Shown here: piece by piece, positions 34,233-44,480 of the stretch
Numbering within the stretch: the stretch's first letter is position 1
How the letters are laid out: the number at the start of each line of letters is the position of its first letter
NCBI GenBank assembly: GCA_040219575.1
Contig: JAVJSD010000064.1
Coordinates: 136,725 to 200,724 of the forward strand
Length of the DNA: 64,000 nucleotides
Reading direction: 5' to 3'
DNA from: JAVJSD01 sp040219575
GTDB lineage: Bacteria > Planctomycetota > Planctomycetia > Pirellulales > Pirellulaceae
Program-made: the position numbers and the translations under genes
Notes under the pieces: generated by a model
What the model was told of the DNA's origin: nothing
What the model saw: only the letters and a program-made list of their open reading frames with translations
The model's database searches: none

Positions 34233-35297
34233 CTACGCGTCCGCCAGGCGAGGCCGTGAGGCGCTGTCGAGGCGACGGCGAAACTCGGCGGCCGCCGCCG
34301 GCGGATCGGCCGCCTTGACGATCGCGCCCGCCACCGCCGCCCGGCGAAAGCCGGCGTCGAGCACCTCATCCAGATTGGCGAGGTTGACGCCGCCGATGGC
34401 GAACGCCGGCAGCGAGACCTCGGCCGCGACCTGCCGCAACAACTCCACCCCCGTAAAGGCGCTGAACTGCTTGGTGCCGGAAGGGAACGTCGGCCCCACG
34501 CCGAGGTAGTCGGCACCGTCGAGTACGGCGGTGCGCGCCTGGTCGAGGCTGTGGGTCGACACGCCGATCAGCCGTTGCGGCCCGACCACCGCCCGGGCGT
34601 CCTTCACGGTGAGCTCGTCCTGCCCGACATGGACTCCGTCGGCATGCACCACGGCGGCGATGTCGGGGCGGTCGTTGATGATCAGCAGGGCGCCGGCCTC
34701 GGCGGTCACGCGCCGCAGCCGCCGGGCTCGCTCGACCAGTTCGCGATCGATCCGTTGCTTGTCGCGGAGTTGAATCGCCTGCACCCCGGCGGCGAGCAAC
34801 GAGGCGGCCGACTGCTCCAGACCCTCGGGCGACGGTCCACCGTCGAGCAGCACATAGAGCCGCAGGTCGTTCAGGGCGCGACGGCTTTCCGCGGCGATTC
34901 CGATCGCCCGCGAGAGCGTGTAAAGCCGGTACCGCAGCGGCTCGAGTCTCGCGGCGATTTGCGGATCGAGCAGTTTGGCGTACTCCTCCAGCACCCGCAG
35001 CGACTGCTGCACGCGGCTGAGGCTGGCCGCCGCGACGGCAGCCGGGCTTTCGCGCTGAAACTCCGCGACGGTCGTGGCCTCGGTCCCCACGTCGGCCGCC
35101 GTCTCCCTGGCCCGCAACCTCTCGGCCAGCGGAATCGTCGCCACCACATCGGTCAGGTCATGCCGCAATTGTTTGCAGATTCCCGTGAGATGCGCGTCGT
35201 CGAGCACGAACCGAACGAACTCCTCCACCACGCGCAACCCTTCGGCGGCGCGGTTGGCGTTTGCGTCGAGGATTCGCAGCACCGCAGTTTGCGACAT
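34233..35297 (-). CDS. thiE: Thiamine phosphate synthase ThiE with N-terminal extension
   Basis: Joins the pyrimidine and thiazole moieties into thiamine phosphate. The C-terminal 205 residues are ThiE: RLYVLLDGG, IQLRDKQ, LIINDRPDIAAVVHADGVHVG, GVSTHSLDQA, DYLGVGPTFPSGTK and FAIGGVNLANL, covering the pyrophosphate- and metal-binding loops. The first about 140 residues are an extra helical domain (ILDANANRAAEGLRVVEEFV ... QSLRVLEEYAKLLDP) seen fused to ThiE in some lineages. At 354 residues it is much longer than the usual 210-220. Single gene. Confidence 0.95.
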   Translation of the reverse strand: MSQTAVLRILDANANRAAEGLRVVEEFVRFVLDDAHLTGICKQLRHDLTDVVATIPLAERLRARETAADVGTEATTVAEFQRESPAAVAAASLSRVQQSLRVLEEYAKLLDPQIAARLEPLRYRLYTLSRAIGIAAESRRALNDLRLYVLLDGGPSPEGLEQSAASLLAAGVQAIQLRDKQRIDRELVERARRLRRVTAEAGALLIINDRPDIAAVVHADGVHVGQDELTVKDARAVVGPQRLIGVSTHSLDQARTAVLDGADYLGVGPTFPSGTKQFSAFTGVELLRQVAAEVSLPAFAIGGVNLANLDEVLDAGFRRAAVAGAIVKAADPPAAAAEFRRRLDSASRPRLADA

Positions 35298-35320
35298 GGC
35301 AAGTGGCGTGGAAAGGGGCG

Positions 35321-35746
35321 CTATTCTTCTGTCATTTCGCCGGGTGGAAAGAGGTCGAACAGTGCTTCTGCTTGCCGAATCAAGATTCGGCGTGGGTGAT
35401 TGAATTGGAGCGCGCTGATGGTTGCGCGACCGACAGCGGTCAGGCCTGCGACATGGACGCCTTCCCAGCGGAATTCATCACTCCAGGTATCGCGTCGGGG
35501 ATGGAACAACGGCGCCTGCTGCTGATCGTCGGGGGAATGCACCACGACGCGGTTGGATTTGTGAAGATTGCAACTTGGACAAGCCCACGCCAAGTTGTCA
35601 AGCTCCGTACAACCGCCGAGAGAACGCGGGATGACGTGTTCGACGTGAAAGGTCGCCCCCTGTAAGGCTTAGTGCATGCGGCAGTACTCGCAACGGCCCG
35701 CGGCGCGCTGTTCGACTTCGCGGGCAAATTCGCTCCACGACGTCAT
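35321..35746 (-). pseudogene. HNH endonuclease interrupted by one in-frame TAA
   Basis: From ATG 35746 the frame reads MTSWSEFAREVEQRAAGRCE, YCRMH, then TAA (plus-strand 35669-35671), then ALQGATFHVEHVIPRSLGG, TELDNLAWACPSCNLHKSNR and on to a stop at 35321. The two parts together make a complete HNH nuclease: zinc Cys pairs CEYC and CPSC with HVEHVIPRS as the HNH core. Intact relatives, as I remember them, have Gln at this place, so a single C-to-T change (CAA to TAA) would explain the stop. Either it is a recent pseudogene, a sequencing error, or readthrough occurs. The ATG overlaps the stop codon of the upstream small gene (ATGA), so the two are translationally coupled. Confidence 0.82.
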
Positions 35747-35967
35747 GTGGGATTGCGGCCGAGCAAATGCAGGGCTTTGGCGCGAACGAGGGCGAGATGT
35801 TCGCTGAGTTCGACGAGGGACTCCAAATCCGCGCGTTCCGACTCCGTCAGTTGTCCCTCGTTGTTGCGATCCATCAATTCCTGTAGGCGCTGGTCGGTCT
35901 TGGGCGGCAGTCGGAGGGCCCCAACCGATTCGACCCACTCCAGCGGTGCGTCAATTGTCGTGCTCAC
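35743..35967 (-). CDS. Small protein coupled to the HNH endonuclease gene
   Basis: 74 residues from a GTG start at 35967 (STTIDAPLEWVESVGALRLP...). The middle is a charged helical segment, RLQELMDRNNEGQLTESERA, typical of small proteins found just ahead of HNH nuclease genes in planctomycetes and cyanobacteria. It overlaps the HNH start by four bases. A role as regulator or inhibitor of the nuclease is only a guess from context. No Shine-Dalgarno sequence is obvious. Confidence 0.75.
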   Translation of the reverse strand: MSTTIDAPLEWVESVGALRLPPKTDQRLQELMDRNNEGQLTESERADLESLVELSEHLALVRAKALHLLGRNPT

Positions 35968-36087
35968 TTGGCGGGCCTGTCGATGCGGGTGCGATGGCGG
36001 GAGAATACACGTACTTTCCCCCATTCTCCGCCGACTTACGCTTCCTTACAAGCGAAGCCAGACAGGGCGTGCATCAGCGGCCCTTGA

Positions 36088-36118
36088 TTCCAGGCAGGCT
36101 GGAAGCCTGCCCTACGGA
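36088..36118. repeat. GTAGGGCAGGC family copy in the 35968-36384 gap
   Basis: CCAGGCAGGCTGGAAGCC followed by TGCCCTACGGA, the inverse orientation of the copy at 26867. It is the only repeat I see in this 417-bp gap, which also has a promoter at its right end. Confidence 0.75.
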
Positions 36119-36291
36119 GCGCATTCAATCGGACAAACCTGCGCAGTCGCGACAATCCGGGCGATCCAATTCCTTCCATATTACCCAATACACGCAAACA
36201 CCCCATGATCTCCATTTCACAACGTCGTGGAGACGCTGGCGACGTGGGTTTGTGTCGATCAACGTAACATCAACGCGCACATTTACTTGCC

Positions 36292-36320
36292 TTGCTCGAC
36301 CCCAAAACGCGGGTTAGAAT
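36292..36320 (+). promoter_or_regulatory. Sigma-70-type promoter of the TPR membrane gene
   Basis: TTGCTC and TAGAAT separated by exactly 17 bp, ending 65 bp before ATG 36385. The same -10 and spacing occur at 62973-63001. It may also feed clpC, 122 bp after the first gene. Confidence 0.45.
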
Positions 36321-36384
36321 TCCCTGGCGATTGTTTCGCCGCGAGAGGGACGGATTTCGGTAGGGAAGCCGGAGCAAAGTTTGG

Positions 36385-37011
36385 ATGCGTGCCGCACCGT
36401 TAATCGTGTGCCTGTGGCCCGGTCTGGCAAGACTGTGGCTGCGCGGGAGCACGTCAGGGCTCTTGACGGCCCTGGCGTTTGCGGCGCTACTGAATTCTGC
36501 TTTGGCGGCGAGCTTCTTCCGGCCTGAGCTGGTGGGCTCCGTTCTCGGCCGTGTCGTCTGGATCGCCGTCGTCGCCCTGTGGATGGTTGGGTTCTGGCGC
36601 AATCTTCGGCAGTTGCCGAAACTGCTCGCCTGCCCGCCGCCGCCCCAGTCGGCCCTGGACTTGTTTCCGCAAGCCCAAGGCGAATACTTAAAAGGGCATT
36701 GGTTCGAAGCGGAGTCGCTGCTGGCGAAACAACTCCGAACCTCGCCCGAGGATGCCGACTCCCGCCTGATGCTGGCGACGCTGTATCGCCGCACCGGACG
36801 GACGCCGGACGCCCGCAAGGAGTTGCGCCGCCTCGAGCGGTGCGAAGCCGCCCCCAAGTGGCGATTCGAGATCGAACAGGAAAAGCAGTTGCTCGATCAG
36901 CGCGACCAGCGGGAAAAAGAGGAACAGCAAAACGAACAGGAACCGGCGGAGTCCGCAAGCGCGGCGTCTTCGTCCACCGCATCAGTCGCCCAGTCGTCTC
37001 GCGCGGCGTAG
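36385..37011 (+). CDS. Membrane protein with two helices and a TPR-like cytoplasmic part
   Basis: 208 residues. Two transmembrane segments (around SGLLTALAFAALLNSALAA and VVWIAVVALWMVGFW, residues 25-75) precede TPR-like helices: ALDLFPQAQGEYLKGHWFEA, then AESLLAKQL and DSRLMLATLYRRTGRTPDA. The end is a charged coiled segment (EQEKQLLDQRDQREKEEQQN) and a Ser/Ala tail. It precedes clpC in the same direction by 122 bp; a functional link is possible but not shown. Function unknown. Confidence 0.78.
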   Translation: MRAAPLIVCLWPGLARLWLRGSTSGLLTALAFAALLNSALAASFFRPELVGSVLGRVVWIAVVALWMVGFWRNLRQLPKLLACPPPPQSALDLFPQAQGEYLKGHWFEAESLLAKQLRTSPEDADSRLMLATLYRRTGRTPDARKELRRLERCEAAPKWRFEIEQEKQLLDQRDQREKEEQQNEQEPAESASAASSSTASVAQSSRAA

Positions 37012-37133
37012 GGAAACACCCCCATCACTTTCCCGTTACTCCAACCCACCCTAGCGCATCAAAACCGAGAGCAAAGCGAACTCGCAATCACCCGCGGGCG
37101 CAAGCCGCCCGATTGGCCCAGGGGAAAGGACCC

Positions 37134-39701
<2,568 letters not shown>

Positions 39702-39731
39702 TCTCCCAGCCTAAACACTGCGAACCACCCC

Positions 39732-39764
39732 AAGCCCCCCGACTTCAGTCGGGGGGCTTTTTTT
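39732..39764 (+). terminator. Rho-independent terminator of clpC
   Basis: AAGCCCCCCGAC, loop TTCA, GTCGGGGGGCTT, running into seven T residues, 30 bp after the clpC stop. This is the only textbook plus-strand terminator I found in the window. Confidence 0.93.
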
Positions 39765-39978
39765 GATTTGTCCTACGCCTTGCCCAACCAACGCACAAGG
39801 ACGCCCGTACGCCCGTCGCACAAAAAAAAATCGGCGTTGACGCCTCACGGGGCCGCCGTCATAATCCCCCGCCTTTTCTTCCAGGAGCGGGACCGGTACG
39901 CCATCGCCCGCTCGGCGTTCGCCTTTTCCGCGTGCATCGTCGCACGTGTCCACGATTCACCTACGACTCGACAGGTCC

Positions 39979-40959
39979 ATGGCTGCAAGCCGCGCGGCAT
40001 GGCTGGTTGTCGTGGCGTCGCTGCTGTCGGCAGCGATCGCCCAATCACGCTGCGCCCGCGCGCAGGAGTTTGGCGCCGCGCCCATGAAACCGCCCGGAAG
40101 CGTGATCTGGGCCGCCCGGGCCGAACCGCTGCCGACGCCCGCCGGGCCCTCCCGCGAGTCGCTGGACCTGGCGCCGCTGCCGCTGGACGACGACTGGCGT
40201 CCAGGCGAAGCCTTCGAACCCGGCCGCATCGAAGCGGGACCCTATGAACCGGGGCCGTTGGAGTCGATGCATGGCGAGAGTTGCCAGTGCGGCCAGTGCG
40301 TGGGTCCGCGATTTTTCTTGCCGGGCGTCGTGCCGCGGATGTTTTCCTGGTGGAAGCCGGTGGGCGACGGGCGGCATCGCGGCATCGGCGATCCGCTGAT
40401 CGGCACCAGTTGGCTCAATCGCCCCTACTCGGTCGGCGTCTTCACCGGCGGCATCTTCGGCGGCACGCTGGTGCCCGGCAACATCGATCAACGGGGCGGC
40501 CTGCTGACCGGCTTCCGCATCGGCGTCGATATGAATCACTACGCCGGATTCGAAACCCGCGTCGGCTTCAGTCGCACCGATTCGCTGTTTCTGACCAACG
40601 GCGGCACCAGCACCGTCGACGACGCGCTGCTCGACGCCAATCTGCTGTACTACCCCCTGGGCGACTCCCACTGGCGGCCGTTCGCCTCGATAGGCCTGGG
40701 AGCGCATCGCTATGAATATTACGACACGCAGTACCAAAAGACCGTCGATACGCTGATGCAGATGCCGATCGGCCTTGGCGTGAAATACCACTTACACAAC
40801 TGGATGTCGGTCCGCTTCGAAGTACACGACAACCTCTCCTTCGGCCAACGCGACCTCGCCACGATGAACAACTTCTCGGTGACCGGCGGCGTCGAGATGC
40901 GGTTCGGCGGCCGCCGCACCACCTACTTCCCCTTCGACCCCAGCGTCGCGCCGCATTGA
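39979..40959 (+). CDS. Outer-membrane beta-barrel protein
   Basis: 326 residues from ATG 39979. Signal peptide SRAAWLVVVASLLSAAIAQS; a Pro-rich segment; a Cys motif CQCGQC (about residues 105-110); then alternating strands of an outer-membrane barrel (FRIGVDMNHYAGFETRVGFS, LLYYPLGDSHWRPFASIGLG, VKYHLHNWMSVRFEVHDNLS, FSVTGGVEMRFGG), closing with a short FDPSVAPH tail. It matches the OmpA/porin-like barrels common in planctomycetes. Function unknown. Converges with the VWA gene. Confidence 0.83.
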   Translation: MAASRAAWLVVVASLLSAAIAQSRCARAQEFGAAPMKPPGSVIWAARAEPLPTPAGPSRESLDLAPLPLDDDWRPGEAFEPGRIEAGPYEPGPLESMHGESCQCGQCVGPRFFLPGVVPRMFSWWKPVGDGRHRGIGDPLIGTSWLNRPYSVGVFTGGIFGGTLVPGNIDQRGGLLTGFRIGVDMNHYAGFETRVGFSRTDSLFLTNGGTSTVDDALLDANLLYYPLGDSHWRPFASIGLGAHRYEYYDTQYQKTVDTLMQMPIGLGVKYHLHNWMSVRFEVHDNLSFGQRDLATMNNFSVTGGVEMRFGGRRTTYFPFDPSVAPH

Positions 40960-40971
40960 GCGACGCAATGC

Positions 40972-41009
40972 AAAAGCCCACGGATTGCAGCCGATTGCAG
41001 TCCGTGGGC
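40972..41009 (-). terminator. Intrinsic terminator of the VWA gene (minus strand)
   Basis: 14-bp arms (40976-40989 and 40996-41009, one mismatch, sharing GCCCACGGA) and six-base loop. Read on the minus strand the stem is followed by TTTT. It lies between convergent genes and could also slow plus-strand transcription. Confidence 0.7.
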
Positions 41010-41036
41010 GTTAGGGCTTCCGGCGCTACGGCGTGT

Positions 41037-43457
41037 TCACTTTCGCGGCGTAAGCTGCTCGGCCTGCTGCACCAGATCGATGAACTCCTGCCGGCGGCCT
41101 TCCTTGTCGTCGCCCAGCGCCCCCCGGGCGATCTCCTCGACCGAGGCGAACGAGGAGTCGCCGGCGTATCGGCTACGCCGCAGCAGCATGCCGAACGAGG
41201 CGACCGAAGCCGCGAACTGGAAATCGCGCGACGCCTTGTTGAAGGCCTTCGCCTTGGCCGGCAGCGTGAACTCCAGCCGCGTGCTCACGTCCCCTTCCGG
41301 CTGCTTATAGCGCAGGGCCAGCGTCAATAGCTCGCCGCTCTTGGCCGCCTTCGTCAGACGCGGTGCGTCTTGCGGCTTGTCTGCTTCCTCCTCCTTCGCA
41401 GGCGCCGCTTCCTTCTCATCCGTCCCCAAGGTCTGCTGATACTTCAGCGGCTGCGGCTTTTCCTGCTCCGGGTCGATGCCGGGAAGCTTCTCGTCGCTGC
41501 CGACCGGCACCAGTTCGTACAGCGCCGTGACCGTGTGACCGGCGCCGATTTCGCCCGCGTCCTTCGTGTCGTCGTCGAAGTCCTTGGCCGCCAGGATGCG
41601 GTTCTCGTAGCCGATCAGGCGATAGGCCCGCACCTCGGCCGGGTTGAACTCCAGTTGCAGTTTCACGTCCTTGGCGATCGTGATCAGGCTGCCCCCCATC
41701 TGTTCGACCAGCACCTTGCGGGCTTCCTTGAGGTTGTCGATGTAGGCGTAGTTGCCATTGCCGTTGTCGGCCAGCTTTTCGAGTTTGGAATCCTTCAGGT
41801 TGCCGGTTCCGAAGCCGAGCACGGTGAGGAACACGTCATTAGCGGCCTTTTCTTTGATCAGCTCCACCAGCGACGCGTCGTCGGTTACTCCCACGTTCAG
41901 GTCGCCGTCGGTGCAGAGGATGACGCGGTTCACGCCGCCGTCGATAAAGCTGGCCAGCGCCTTTTCATAGGCCAGCACGATGCCCGCACTGCCGTTGGTC
42001 GACCCGCCGGCGCGGAGGCGATCGATGGCGTCGCGAATCTTGAGTTCATCCATGCCGGAAGTGGTATCGAGCACCAGACCGGCGGCGCCGGCGTAGACGA
42101 CGATCGCCACGTGGTCGTCCTCGCGCAGTTGGCCGACCAGCAACTTCATGGCGTTCTGCACCAATGGCAGCTTGTCGTAGCTCTGCATCGAACCGGACAC
42201 ATCGAGCAGGAACACGAGGTTCGCCGCCGGGCGGTCCTTTGCCGCAATCTCTTTCCCTTTTAGGGCCACCCGCAGCAGTTGGTGTTTGTCGTTCCAGGGG
42301 CAACCGGCCAGCTCCATGTTCGCCGAGAAGGGCGCGTCGCCCTTGGGCTGCGGGTAGTCGTAGTGGAAGTAATTCACCAGCTCCTCGATCCGCACCGCAT
42401 CGGCCGGCGGTAAAGAGCCGCGGGTGAGAAAGCGACGGATGTTGGAGTACGAGGCGGTATCGACGTCGATCGAGAAGGTCGAGACGGCGCTCTCGCCCCG
42501 CACCGGCAGGAAGGCGTTTTCGTGGATCGCGTCGTACGCTTCGGCCGAACCGGGGCGTTCGCCCTCCGCCGGCAATTCGCCGTCGGCAGGAGGAAACCCG
42601 GGTCCGTCGTGAAAGGCTCTCGCCAATTGCTCTCCGCGTGCGCCGCGGACGACAAGCCCGCCTGGCCCGGCGTTGACGGCGACTTCGCCGGAAATCGCCT
42701 TCCCCGGCAGCATGCCGAGCGTGGGCCGGCCAATCCCTAGCTCGCGCGGCGCCACCGAATGCATGCCAAATCGATCTCTTTGCGCCGTCGCTTCCGTGCG
42801 GAACGATTGGCTTTGCTGCAGCTGCTGGAAATCACGCTTGATTTCCCGAACTGTCGGCCCTCCTGCAGGAGCGTCGCTCGCGAAAAGTTGGCTCGCCTTG
42901 AGCCGCCTTTCAGAATCCCGAACTCTCTTGAGGTCGACAACATCACCAGGTTGGAATTGTTGTTGGCCGTTGTAAAGCGTGATGCCCGGCGCATCGAAGC
43001 CGCCGAAACTCGGAGAATGCGAACTGAAAGCCCATTGATCATACACAAGGTCCACCAGTCCATCATTGATGACGTTTCCGTGCACATCCAAGCCGATGAC
43101 ATTCTCGTGCGGCTGTACGGTGATCCTCAATTCGTTTGCATGTTGTTGCCGCTCGGCCATCGCGATCTGCTCGGCGTGGTGCTGCCGCGTCGTCCACACC
43201 GCCGCCCCCATGGCGACGAGCAGGCAGATCGAGACGCCGATCGTTCCCCAGCTCGACCAGTCGTGCTTGCTTCGCCGCCGCCGTGTTTGCTTTTCGCGCA
43301 CCATCACCGGTTCCTCCTGTTGAATGAGTTTCCGCTCGACCGCTTCCCGCAGCGCCGCCGACGCCGCCGGCAAGTCCGTCTCCGCCGAGGCCCGCAGCGC
43401 TTCCGCCACCCGCCGCGACGCGTCGTGATCGAATTGTTCGTCTTCTGGCTTTCGCAT
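41037..43457 (-). CDS. Membrane-anchored von Willebrand factor A protein (YfbK-like) with anti-sigma-like N-terminus
   Basis: 806 residues from ATG 43457 (AGAGGTG upstream). The first 65 residues are cytoplasmic and charged (EDEQFDHDASRRVAEALRAS), resembling small anti-sigma regions, followed by one membrane helix (WGTIGVSICLLVAMGAAVW). Outside are the YfbK modules: AVSTFSIDVDTASYSNIRRF (N-terminal vWF-associated domain), a VWA domain with MIDAS motif DVSGSM at about residue 418 and the later DGDLNVGVTD, and a C-terminal DUF3520-type domain (DVKLQLEFNPAEVRAYRLIG). MIDAS binds a divalent metal for protein adhesion. The ECF sigma gene lies upstream with a 193-bp spacer, so the two form a probable sensor pair. 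Confidence 0.9.
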   Translation of the reverse strand: MRKPEDEQFDHDASRRVAEALRASAETDLPAASAALREAVERKLIQQEEPVMVREKQTRRRRSKHDWSSWGTIGVSICLLVAMGAAVWTTRQHHAEQIAMAERQQHANELRITVQPHENVIGLDVHGNVINDGLVDLVYDQWAFSSHSPSFGGFDAPGITLYNGQQQFQPGDVVDLKRVRDSERRLKASQLFASDAPAGGPTVREIKRDFQQLQQSQSFRTEATAQRDRFGMHSVAPRELGIGRPTLGMLPGKAISGEVAVNAGPGGLVVRGARGEQLARAFHDGPGFPPADGELPAEGERPGSAEAYDAIHENAFLPVRGESAVSTFSIDVDTASYSNIRRFLTRGSLPPADAVRIEELVNYFHYDYPQPKGDAPFSANMELAGCPWNDKHQLLRVALKGKEIAAKDRPAANLVFLLDVSGSMQSYDKLPLVQNAMKLLVGQLREDDHVAIVVYAGAAGLVLDTTSGMDELKIRDAIDRLRAGGSTNGSAGIVLAYEKALASFIDGGVNRVILCTDGDLNVGVTDDASLVELIKEKAANDVFLTVLGFGTGNLKDSKLEKLADNGNGNYAYIDNLKEARKVLVEQMGGSLITIAKDVKLQLEFNPAEVRAYRLIGYENRILAAKDFDDDTKDAGEIGAGHTVTALYELVPVGSDEKLPGIDPEQEKPQPLKYQQTLGTDEKEAAPAKEEEADKPQDAPRLTKAAKSGELLTLALRYKQPEGDVSTRLEFTLPAKAKAFNKASRDFQFAASVASFGMLLRRSRYAGDSSFASVEEIARGALGDDKEGRRQEFIDLVQQAEQLTPRK

Positions 43458-43484
43458 GGTCAGCACCTCTTGTTTTCCGCGTTT

Positions 43485-43639
43485 CCCAAGCCGACGGCTT
43501 CGCCGTCGCGGGATTCTTACATCGGTTGTTCTATCTCGTCACTGCGACTCCCTTGCTGGCGCTACGGGCTCGGGCGTCGGCGGCGAGCCCGTAGCGCCAG
43601 CAAGGGACGACTGCGCGACGGCGGAGCCGTCGGCTTGGG
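43485..43639. repeat. Hairpin within a hairpin between sigma factor and VWA genes
   Basis: Outer arms 43485-43510 and 43614-43639 (25 of 26 match) belong to the CCGACGGCTTCGCCGTCG family. Inner arms 43550-43572 and 43584-43606 match perfectly over 23 bp (CCCTTGCTGGCGCTACGGG...) with an 11-base loop. The structure occupies almost all of the 193-bp spacer, starting 10 bp after the sigma stop codon and ending about 30 bp before the VWA start. Confidence 0.9.
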
Positions 43640-43649
43640 AGGTAGTGCG

Positions 43650-44204
43650 CTACTCGTTGATCGTTTCTTCCTCCAGCAGCAGGCGGCGGACTTGCGGGTG
43701 ATTGCGCAGCCGGGCGATGGCCCGGTGCACCGTCACGCGGGCATTGCCGACCGAGACGCCGGTGATTTCGGCGATCTCGGCGTAGGCCACACCCTGCGAC
43801 CACAACTCCACCATCTCCCGCTGACTGCGTGGCAACTCGCCGACGAGGCCGTGCAGCACCGCGTGCAGTTCCTCCGCCTCCGCCAACTGAGCCGGATTCG
43901 GCTCGGCCGACTCCGCCGCACCCAGCCGACCCTCGTCGCCCTCGGGCGACGATCCGCCGCGCTGCGACTGCCGCCGCAGAAGATCGAGCGCCTTGTTGCG
44001 GCAAACGGTGTACAGCCAGGCGGCCTCGCGGCCGGCCAGCTTCTCAGGAGACTGGTCGCACAGCCGCAAGAATGCGTGCTGCACCACATCCCGGGCCGCC
44101 TCCTCGTCGGCGAGCAGCCGCGCGCTGTAACGCACCAGACGCCCCTCGAAACGATCGAGGGCCGCCAGCACCCACGAGCGGCGGTCGGAATTCGCGTTGG
44201 ACAT
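43650..44204 (-). CDS. ECF-type RNA polymerase sigma factor
   Basis: 184 residues. Region 2: LVRYSARLLADEEAARDVVQHAFLRLCDQ; region 2.3/2.4 AAWLYTVCRNKALDLLRRQS; region 4: LPRSQREMVELWSQGVAYAE and IAEITGVSVGNARVTVHRAI, the helix-turn-helix that reads the -35. Acidic linker in between. It directs RNA polymerase to a small regulon, here probably including the following VWA gene, which would be its membrane anti-sigma partner (inference). No stress-specific signature identifies the trigger. Confidence 0.95.
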   Translation of the reverse strand: MSNANSDRRSWVLAALDRFEGRLVRYSARLLADEEAARDVVQHAFLRLCDQSPEKLAGREAAWLYTVCRNKALDLLRRQSQRGGSSPEGDEGRLGAAESAEPNPAQLAEAEELHAVLHGLVGELPRSQREMVELWSQGVAYAEIAEITGVSVGNARVTVHRAIARLRNHPQVRRLLLEEETINE

Positions 44205-44278
44205 GCTGTTAGGTATTACGCGGCTGGGGGACGGAGGTTACACAGCTTCCTCGGGAATTGTCGGAAAAGGCCGCCGGT

Positions 44279-44454
44279 GAAAATGACCAAGGACCAACTC
44301 CCCATGACCAATACCCCCAAGCCGACGGCTTCGCCGTCGCAACATTCTCGAAAAGACGTCCTGACCAAAACCACGCGAGCAACAATACTAGAGGTTGCGA
44401 ATCCCAATTAGTCATTGGTGCTTGGTCATTGGTCATTGGTCATTTGGAGTTGAC
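44279..44454. repeat. Nested repeat: AATGACCAA arms around a CCGACGGCTTCGCCGTCG hairpin
   Basis: Left arm from AAAATGACCAAGGACC (44279), right arm ending GGTCATTTGGAGTTGAC (44454), with the CCGACGGC hairpin at 44317-44339 inside. The whole 275-bp gap between the divergent sigma and hemY genes is built from it. Confidence 0.85.
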
Positions 44455-44480
44455 GTGATCCCCACAAGGCGGTCAAGAAC

